From JASHPR01 sp963808705 (lineage in GTDB: Bacteria > Actinomycetota > Actinomycetes > Streptosporangiales > Streptosporangiaceae): DNA of 64,000 nt. The translations under genes and the position numbers were made by a program. The notes under the pieces are model-generated. The model did not search any database. It was not told the DNA's origin and saw only the letters and a program-made list of their open reading frames with translations. The first letter of the stretch is position 1; every line of letters begins with the position of its first letter. The stretch is taken from contig CAWEHB010000016.1 of the NCBI GenBank assembly GCA_963808705.1, forward strand, positions 558,001-622,000, in the 5' to 3' direction. Shown in pieces: positions 13,596-19,916 of the stretch.

Positions 13596-14605
13596 GCGTT
13601 CCCTCCGGCATGGCTGGCTGGGTGGGTCACGTCCGGCAGCACCATGGTGCCGATCCCCGAGTCGGTGAAGATCTCGAGCAGGATGGCGTGCGGCAGCCGC
13701 CCGTCGAGCACGTGCGCCCGCGGCACGCCGCCGCGCACGGCGGTCAGGCAGGCTTCCATCTTCGGGATCATCCCCCCGTCCAGGCCGGGCAGCATCGCGG
13801 CCAGGTCGGCCGTGCCGAGCTGGCTGATCACCTCGCCGGGCCGGGCGGCGGTCACTTCGCCCGGCCCGGCGGGGGGCCAGTCCGCGTACAGCCCGGCCAC
13901 GTCGGTCAGCAGCACGAGCTTCGCGGCGTCCAGGGCCACGGCGACCGCGGCGGCCGCCGTGTCGGCGTTCACGTTGTAGATCTCGCCGGCTGCGCCCCGG
14001 GCCACGCTCGATATGACCGGGATGCGGCCGTCGGCGATCAGGGCGCGCAGCGCCCCGGGGTCGACGGTGTGGATCTCGCCGACCTGGCCGAGGTCCACCG
14101 GCGCGCCGTCCACGGTGGCCTGGGCGCGGGTCGCGGTGAGCAGGTTGGCGTCTTCGCCGGACATCCCGACCGCGAACGGCCCGTGCCGGTTGATCAGGCC
14201 GACCAGGTCCCGGTTCACCTGCCCGGTGAGGACCATCCGGACCACGTCCATGGCCTCCGGCGTGGTCACCCGCAGCCCGGCGGCGAACGTGCTGGGGATG
14301 CCGAGCCGGCCGAGGTGCTCGCTGATCTGTGGCCCGCCGCCGTGCACCACCACCGGGCGCAGTCCCGCGTACCGCAGGAACACCACGTCCTGTGCGAACG
14401 CGAAGCAGAGATCCTCATCGGCCATGGCGTGCCCGCCGAACTTGATCACCACGGTCTCGCCGTGGAACTGCTCCAGCCAGGGCAGCGCCTCGATCAGGGT
14501 CGCCGCCTTGGTCAGCGCGCCCGCCTCCCCGGCCAGCGGCCCGAACCCCGCCGCCTTCTTGCCGGTCTCCAGGCGCTCTGTCCCCATGCCCTTTGCCGCT
14601 GTCAT
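13592..14605 (-). CDS. argB: Acetylglutamate kinase
   Basis: Phosphorylates N-acetylglutamate, usually the feedback-controlled step. From ATG 14605 it is 337 residues: N-terminal extension, KFGGHAM (Lys about 55), VVVHGGGPQI, GEIYNVNADTAA and LLLTDVAGLYAD mark the amino-acid kinase fold. The frame is open nine codons further (to 14632), but those codons lie inside the inserted tnpB element; 14605 is where the element begins and would overlap the argJ stop as ATGA once the element is removed. At present argB has lost that coupling and has no clear Shine-Dalgarno. A transcript from the argC promoter must cross 1.3 kb of element to reach it. Confidence 0.94.
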
Positions 14606-15930
14606 AGATATCGCAGTCCAGAAATCTGGCACTTTATGGCTAGATAGGGATGCTGCCCCACATCCTCAGAAATGTCGGAGTCCGCTAGTACGTTCGATTC
14701 ATGTCCCGCTACCGACTGATGCCGACACCTCAGCAGGAGCAAACCCTGGGACAGCACTGCGCGCACGCCCGGTACATCTGGAATCTCGCGGTCGAGCAGC
14801 ACCAGTCCTGGCGGCCAGGACGCGCCTCCGCTCCCGGGTACCCGGCCCAATGTCGCCAGCTCAGCGAGGCCCGTATCGGATTCAGTTGGCTGGCGGCCGG
14901 GTCCCAGACCGTACAGCAACAAGCTCTGCGGGACTTCGCCAGAGCGATGACAGCCTTCTTCGCAGGGACCCACCGCAGGCCGACCTGGCGAAAGGCTGGT
15001 CGGGACGAGGGCTTCCGGATCACCGGCGCGCAGGCACAACGTATCCGCCGCCAGTCCCGCCACGTGGGAGAGGTGAGGATACCCAAGATCGGTTGGGTTC
15101 GGTTCCGCTGGTCCCGGGCCATTCCGGCAGGCGTCAAGTCCTACCGGGTCACCTGCGATCGGGCAGGCCGCTGGCATCTCGCATTCGCCGCCATCCCAGA
15201 GCCGATCCCCGCTCCTAGAAATGGCGAGGTCGTAGGCATTGATCGCGGCATCACCGTGTCCGCGGCCTTGTCTACCGGCGAGTTGTTGACCGTGCCCAGG
15301 ATGAGCCCACAGCGGCAGCGGCGGCTCGTAGCTCTTCAGCGACGGTTGGCCCGTGCCCAGCGCGGCTCGAAAAGGCGTACCCGGATCAAGGCCACGATTG
15401 CTCGGCTGCAGGCACGACAGGTGGACATGCGCAAAGACTGGTGCGAGAAGGTCTCCACTGACCTCGCCCGCCGGTTCGACATCATCCGAATCGAGGATCT
15501 GCACATCACGAGCATGACGCGCTCCGCGAGAGGCTCCGTCGATCGGCCGGGCCGCAACGTGCGCCAGAAGGCCGGGCTCAACCGCGGCATCCTGACCAGC
15601 GGCTGGGGGATGCTGGCCAGGCGCTTGGAAGACAAGGCCTTCGGGCGGGTCGAGAAGGTCAAACCCGCGTACACCAGTCAAAAGTGCTCGGTCTGCGGGA
15701 CCATGGATGCGAAGGCGCGCGAGAGTCAAGCCGTCTTCGCCTGCCGGTCCTGCGGGTACACCGGCAACGCTGACGTGAACGCGGCGCGCAACATCGCGGC
15801 AGGGCATGTCGTGACTGCGCGGGGACGCTCGCCGCTGGGCGGGCAGGTGAACCGCGAACCTCAACCTGCTCTCCTATTCTCCTATAGGTAGTGGGCTGAA
15901 ATCCCCTGCCTGCGCAGGGGAGGATGTCAA
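14606..15930 (+). mobile_element. IS200/IS605-type element with tnpB only (IS1341-like)
   Basis: A 1325-bp element inserted between argJ and argB in the opposite orientation. It holds tnpB and no tnpA, so it would need a Y1 transposase in trans. The right end shows the family pattern: CTGAAAT, a perfect hairpin (CCCCTGC/GCAGGGG, 15903-15920) and the terminal AGGATGTCAA. The left end has a small hairpin at 14618-14629. There is no target duplication, as expected for this family. The boundaries are set by logic: left flank ends GTCAT, right end is GTCAA, and exact removal of 14606-15930 joins argJ and argB so that the argJ stop and the argB ATG overlap as ATGA, leaving both proteins unchanged. 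Confidence 0.88.
14701..15891 (+). CDS. tnpB: TnpB, RNA-guided nuclease of an IS605-type element
   Basis: A 396-residue TnpB of normal length and apparently intact. The N-terminal helical/OrfB_IS605 region starts with YRLMPTPQQEQTLGQHC. The RuvC-like nuclease shows all three expected acidic sites: Asp in VVGIDRGIT (about 182), Glu in IIRIEDLHI (about 263), and Asp in GNADVNAARNI (about 360). The zinc ribbon has CSVCG and CRSCG pairs (about 330-350). TnpB proteins use an RNA from the element right end to cut DNA, favouring retention of the element. The ATG is not preceded by a Shine-Dalgarno; a leaderless transcript is possible. Function is inferred from family knowledge. Confidence 0.94.
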   Translation: MSRYRLMPTPQQEQTLGQHCAHARYIWNLAVEQHQSWRPGRASAPGYPAQCRQLSEARIGFSWLAAGSQTVQQQALRDFARAMTAFFAGTHRRPTWRKAGRDEGFRITGAQAQRIRRQSRHVGEVRIPKIGWVRFRWSRAIPAGVKSYRVTCDRAGRWHLAFAAIPEPIPAPRNGEVVGIDRGITVSAALSTGELLTVPRMSPQRQRRLVALQRRLARAQRGSKRRTRIKATIARLQARQVDMRKDWCEKVSTDLARRFDIIRIEDLHITSMTRSARGSVDRPGRNVRQKAGLNRGILTSGWGMLARRLEDKAFGRVEKVKPAYTSQKCSVCGTMDAKARESQAVFACRSCGYTGNADVNAARNIAAGHVVTARGRSPLGGQVNREPQPALLFSYR

Positions 15931-15950
15931 GTGGAGTACGCCGAGTTCTC
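15871..15950 (+). ncRNA. Candidate omega RNA 3' end with flank-derived guide
   Basis: In TnpB systems the omega RNA covers the 3' end of tnpB and the right end of the element and continues into flanking DNA as guide. Here the scaffold 3' part would be the CCTAT/ATAGG stem (about 15873-15888), the 15903-15920 hairpin and AGGATGTCAA. The first 20 guide bases would then be 15931-15950, GTGGAGTACGCCGAGTTCTC, which are the last codons of argJ. The 5' end of the RNA cannot be seen from sequence alone. Confidence 0.4.
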
Positions 15951-17078
15951 GTGCACGTAGGCCTCGGTCAGGTCGGTGGTGCGGATCGTGGCCGCATGCG
16001 GCCCGGCGGACAGGTCGATGGTGATGCTCACGTCCCTCGGCCGCAGGTCCACCCGGGACCTGTCCTCGGCCGCGAACCCGTTCCGGCAGACCCAGATCCC
16101 GTTGATCGCCACGCCGAGCTGATCCGGTTCGAACCCGGCGTCCGTGGCGCCCGCCGCGGCCAGCACCCGGCCCCAGTTCGGATCCTCTCCGGCGATCGCG
16201 CACTTGAGCAGGCTGCACCGGGCCACGGCCCGCCCCACGGTCACCGCGTCGCGCTCGCTGGCCGCGCCGGTCACCTCGATGTCGATCGCCTTGCCCGCTC
16301 CCTCGGCGTCGAGCTGCATCTGGCGGGCCAGGTCCGCGCAGCCCTGGGTCAGCAGCGCGGCGAAGTCCCCCGGGCGGGGCCGGACGCCGGACACGCCGCT
16401 GGCCAGCAGCAGCACCGTGTCGTTGGTCGACATGCAGCCGTCGGTGTCCAGCCGGTCGAACGTGACGGCGACAGCCTCTCGCAGCGCGGCGTCCAGATCC
16501 GCTGCGGCCAGGTCGGCGTCGGTGGTGAGCACCGCGAGCATGGTCGCGAGCGCCGGGGCGAGCATGGCGGCGCCCTTGGCCATGCCGCCGATGGTGTAGC
16601 CCGCCCCGGCGACCCGGCAGGTCTTGGGGACCGTGTCGGTGGTCCTGATGGCGTCCGCCGCCGCGGTACCGCCGCTGGCCGACGCGGCGGCCGCCGCGGC
16701 GTCCACGCCGGGCAGCAGCCGGTCCATGGGCAGCCGGTCTCCGATCAGGCCGGTCGAGCAGACCGCGATCTCCCCGGCGGAGGCGGACAGCGCCTTGGCC
16801 AGCCGCTCGGCCGTGTGGTGAGTGTCGGCGAAGCCGCCCGGCCCGGTGCAGGCGTTGGCGCCGCCGGAGTTGAGCACGGCGGCCCGGACCCGGCCGCCGC
16901 TGACGACCTGCTGGGTCCAGAGCACCGGGGCGGCCTTGACCCGGTTGGCGGTGAACACCCCCGCCGCCGCGTCCGACGGGCCGTCGTTGATGACCACGGC
17001 CAGGTCCGGCTGCCCGGACTCCTTGATCCCGGCCGTGATGCCTGCCGCCCGGAACCCGGCGGCTGCTGTAACGCTCAA
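15927..17078 (-). CDS. argJ: Bifunctional ornithine acetyltransferase / N-acetylglutamate synthase
   Basis: Transfers acetyl from N-acetylornithine to glutamate and so recycles the acetyl group. 383 residues from a TTG at 17078 that overlaps the argC stop (TTGA) with GGAG eight bases upstream; this start gives the expected MSVTAAAGFRAAG. The precursor self-cleaves before a threonine, here Thr at about 179 in APALA-TMLAV following GGMAKGAA. Other signatures: LNSGGANACTG, CSTGLIGDRLP, DPNWGR and the terminal VHENSAYST. Its stop codon is now formed with the last bases of the tnpB element; without the element the same residues would end in TGA overlapping argB. Confidence 0.94.
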   Translation of the reverse strand: MSVTAAAGFRAAGITAGIKESGQPDLAVVINDGPSDAAAGVFTANRVKAAPVLWTQQVVSGGRVRAAVLNSGGANACTGPGGFADTHHTAERLAKALSASAGEIAVCSTGLIGDRLPMDRLLPGVDAAAAAASASGGTAAADAIRTTDTVPKTCRVAGAGYTIGGMAKGAAMLAPALATMLAVLTTDADLAAADLDAALREAVAVTFDRLDTDGCMSTNDTVLLLASGVSGVRPRPGDFAALLTQGCADLARQMQLDAEGAGKAIDIEVTGAASERDAVTVGRAVARCSLLKCAIAGEDPNWGRVLAAAGATDAGFEPDQLGVAINGIWVCRNGFAAEDRSRVDLRPRDVSITIDLSAGPHAATIRTTDLTEAYVHENSAYST

Positions 17079-18127
17079 GGGGACACTCCGCACGAGGTGA
17101 GGCCGGCCGTCTCCGGCAGGCCGAGCATGAGGTTGGCGTTCTGGATGGCCTGGCCGGCGGCGCCCTTGCCGAGGTTGTCGATGGCCGCCACCACAATGGC
17201 CCGGCCGGCCCGGGTGTCGGCCGCGGCCTGCAGGTGCACCCCGTTCGACCCGGCCACGGCCGCCGTGGTCGGCCACTGGCCCTCGGGCAGCACGCACAGG
17301 AACGGCTCGCCGGCGTAGGCCTCGGCCAGAGCCTCCCGGGGCAGCGCGGTCACCGGCTCGCCGCGGTCTGGTCTCAGCCGCGCGGTACAGGTCGCGAGTA
17401 TCCCGCGCGGCATGGGCGCCAGCAGCGGAGTGAAGCTGACCGTCACGCCGGCCAGCGCGGCGGCCTCGCCGAGCGCCTGCTCGATCTCGGGCGTGTGCCG
17501 GTGCGTCCCGCCCGCCTGGTACGCGCAGACCGCGCCCATCACCTCGCTGGCGAGCAGCTCCGGCTTGGCCGCCCGCCCGGCGCCCGAGGTGCCCGAGGCG
17601 GCGACGATCACGATGTCCTGCGGCTCGACCAGGCCCGCGGCCAGCAGCGGCGCGAGCGCGACGATGGCCGCGGTCGCATAACAGCCCGGGACGGCGACCC
17701 GCGTCGCGGCCCGGATCTGCTCCCTCGCCCCGGGCAGCTCCGGCAGGCCCGTGACCCACCGGCCCGCGTGCGGCAGGCGGTAGTGCCTGGCCCAGGCGCC
17801 GGCGTCGGCGAGCCGGAAATCATGCCCCAGGTCGACGATCCTGACGTCCTGGCCGAGATCGCCGGCCAGCCGCGGCGACTGCCCGGCGGGCAGGGCGAGG
17901 AACACGAGGTCGCAGCCGGAGCCGGCCACGGTCGCGGCGGCGTCGAACCGGCGGCCCGCCAGCGACGGCAGGCCAGCGAGATGGGGGTGCACCTCGCCGA
18001 CGAGGCGGCCCGCGTTGCTCTCCGCGGCCACCGGGCCCAGTTCCAGGTCGGGGTGCCCGGCCAGCAGCCGGAGCAGCTCACCGCCGGCGTATCCGCTTGC
18101 GCCCGCCACCGCTACCCGCGCACCCAT
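17075..18127 (-). CDS. argC: N-acetyl-gamma-glutamyl-phosphate reductase
   Basis: NADPH-dependent reduction of acetylglutamyl phosphate to the semialdehyde. 350 residues. Dinucleotide-binding loop GASGYAGGEL (9-18); catalytic cysteine about residue 149 in VAVPGCYATAA; later SGTSGAGR and GGTHRHTPEIEQ are family markers. ATG start; a weak GGGCGGGTGG precedes it. First gene of the arginine operon, divergent from the lipoprotein gene, with the ArgR operator 72-105 bases upstream. Confidence 0.95.
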   Translation of the reverse strand: MGARVAVAGASGYAGGELLRLLAGHPDLELGPVAAESNAGRLVGEVHPHLAGLPSLAGRRFDAAATVAGSGCDLVFLALPAGQSPRLAGDLGQDVRIVDLGHDFRLADAGAWARHYRLPHAGRWVTGLPELPGAREQIRAATRVAVPGCYATAAIVALAPLLAAGLVEPQDIVIVAASGTSGAGRAAKPELLASEVMGAVCAYQAGGTHRHTPEIEQALGEAAALAGVTVSFTPLLAPMPRGILATCTARLRPDRGEPVTALPREALAEAYAGEPFLCVLPEGQWPTTAAVAGSNGVHLQAAADTRAGRAIVVAAIDNLGKGAAGQAIQNANLMLGLPETAGLTSCGVSP

Positions 18128-18198
18128 GCGCCACCCGCCCTCTGCCCGACACCGCGCCGATGTTCACCGCTAGTGAGGTGACGGTGAACGGGTAATAT

Positions 18199-18233
18199 TG
18201 AATTATTATGCAGTTAAATGCTTGATTATGCAA
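18199..18233 (-). promoter_or_regulatory. argC promoter overlapped by two ARG boxes
   Basis: Minus strand: -35 TTGCAT (18228-18233), 17-bp spacer, -10 CATAAT (18205-18210). Two boxes overlie it: TGAATTATTATGCA at 18199-18212 (one mismatch to the TGAATwwwwATTCA consensus) and TGCTTGATTATGCA at 18219-18232, with centres 20 bp apart, close to two helical turns and similar to paired boxes in Escherichia coli. The AT-rich tract stands out in very GC-rich DNA. ArgR bound here would block the promoter. A GTTCACCG/CGGTGAAC stem (18162-18189) lies in the leader. Confidence 0.75.
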
Positions 18234-18308
18234 GCCGCCAAGTTGGGGCGGCGCCTGACTCCGGGCATGATCAGGCGGCATGATGAGGGTCGCGGAAAGG
18301 AGACGGCC

Positions 18309-18731
18309 ATGCGCGTGCGCCGGCCGCGGGCTTGGGCCTGCGAACGGTTGACCGCACCTGCGTGCGGCGCCGTGGCGGCCGCGGTGCTGCTGGCCGTCAC
18401 CGGCTGCGGATCGCCGGCCTCGTCCGCGGCGTCGACGGGCACCACCGGCATGACCGTGTGCGGGACCACGCGGACCGCGGCCAACGTCCCGGTCCACATC
18501 CAGATCGCCCACGGCCAGGTGTCCTGCGCCACGGCGCTGGCGGTCGAGCGCGACTACGCCAGGGCGATCCTGTCCGGCCAGGTTCCCGGGACCGGCGGCG
18601 GCGCACCGGTTCGGGTACACGGCTGGACGTGCCAGGGGTTCACCACGCCCGTGGTGCTCAAGACCGGGCAGGCGTCCAAGTGCGTTCACGGCGGTGACGA
18701 GATCCTCGCGGTCCTGCTCGCGCCCTCCTAG
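18309..18731 (+). CDS. Small putative lipoprotein
   Basis: A 140-residue secreted lipoprotein of unknown function. The signal peptide has a basic N-region (MRVRRPRAW), hydrophobic core (about 20-30) and lipobox VTGC with Cys 33 as the lipidated residue. The mature part begins Ser/Ala/Thr-rich and contains four more cysteines (in TVCGTT, VSCATA, WTCQGF, SKCVHG), probably disulfide-bonded. The start ATG at 18309 has GGAAAGGAG upstream; the frame is open to 18198 but that part lacks a signal. It is divergent from argC, so it may share the regulatory region. Confidence 0.75.
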   Translation: MRVRRPRAWACERLTAPACGAVAAAVLLAVTGCGSPASSAASTGTTGMTVCGTTRTAANVPVHIQIAHGQVSCATALAVERDYARAILSGQVPGTGGGAPVRVHGWTCQGFTTPVVLKTGQASKCVHGGDEILAVLLAPS

Positions 18732-18817
18732 CCGCCGCCGGTGACAGGGCCCCGGCCGGCGCGGGTGGCCTGAGATCATCCATTCAGACATCTCCAACTC
18801 CGAGCGGGAGGCCGGCC

Positions 18818-19907
18818 ATGCCCAGCACGCCAGTCGCGGTCCACCACGCCGACGTGCCCACGTCTCGCCTGCGAACCCACGTGCTCACGGCGGGCCCGGG
18901 CGACGCGCCGGTGCTGGTGCTGGTGCACGGCAATGTCTCGTCCGCGCGATTCTTCGCCCCGGCCATGAGCGTCCTGGGCGGGCAATACCGCTGCCTGGCC
19001 CCTGACCTGCGCGGGTTCGGGCTCTCCGAGACCGTCCCGGCGGACGCGCGGCGCGGCGTCCGTGACTTCGCCGACGACCTGCACGCGCTGCTCACCGAGA
19101 GCGGCCTGGTGCCGGCCGGGCAGCCCGTGCACCTGCTGGGCTGGTCGCTCGGCGGCGGGGTCGTGCTGCAGTACGCGATCGACCACCCCGGGGCGGTGGC
19201 CTCGATCGTGCTCGAGAGCCCGATGTCGCCGTACGGTTTCGGGGGCACCAGGGATCCCGGCGGCACGCCCTGCTGGCCGGACTTCGCCGGCTCCGGCGGC
19301 GGCACGGCCAACCCCGAGCTAGTCCGGCGCATCGCCGAGGGCGACCGCCGCCGCGACGACCCCACCTCGCCGCGCCAGGTGCTCACCACGCTGTACGGCA
19401 AGCCGCCGTTCCGGCAGCCCGGCCCAGCTCGAGGACGAGCTGGTCGACGCGATGCTGCAGATGGCCACCGGGGACGACTTCTATCCCGGCGACGCGGCAG
19501 CCTCCCCGAACTGGCCGGGAACCGCGCCCGGCACCCGGGGCGTCAACAACGCGATCTCGCCGCGGTACTGCGACGTGTCCGGCTTCGCGCGGATCACCGC
19601 CCGGCCGGACGTGCTCTGGGTGCGCGGCGACAGCGACCAGATCGTGTCGGACGCCTCGCTCGTCGACCTCGGCTACCTCGGCCAGATCGGCGCGGTGCCG
19701 GGCTGGCCGGGGGCCGGCGTCTACCCGCCGCAGCCCATGGTCAGCCAGATGCGTGGCGTTCTCGACCGCTACCGCGCGGCGGGCGGGCGCTACGAGGAGC
19801 GCGTGCTGGCCGACTGCGGGCACTCGCCGCACCTGGAGCAGCCGGCCGAGTTCCAGGCCCTGGTCGGTGAGTTCCTGCGGGAGGCAGCCGCCGCCGGCCG
19901 GGCCTGA
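18818..19907 (+). pseudogene. Alpha/beta hydrolase interrupted by a +1 frameshift
   Basis: Two adjacent frames together make one alpha/beta-hydrolase-fold protein of about 362 residues. The first (from ATG 18818, Shine-Dalgarno GGGAGG) has the oxyanion segment VLVHGNVSS, the nucleophile elbow GWSLGG (Ser 110) and continues to about 19420. The second frame resumes at QLEDELVDAML (19425) and carries the acid region VLWVRGDSDQIVSD and the catalytic His in LADCGHSPHLEQP. The shift lies in a GC-rich run at about 19411-19425; one extra base would explain it. It may be a true inactivation or a sequencing error. The substrate is unknown. Confidence 0.8.
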
Positions 19908-19916
19908 CCCGGCCGG

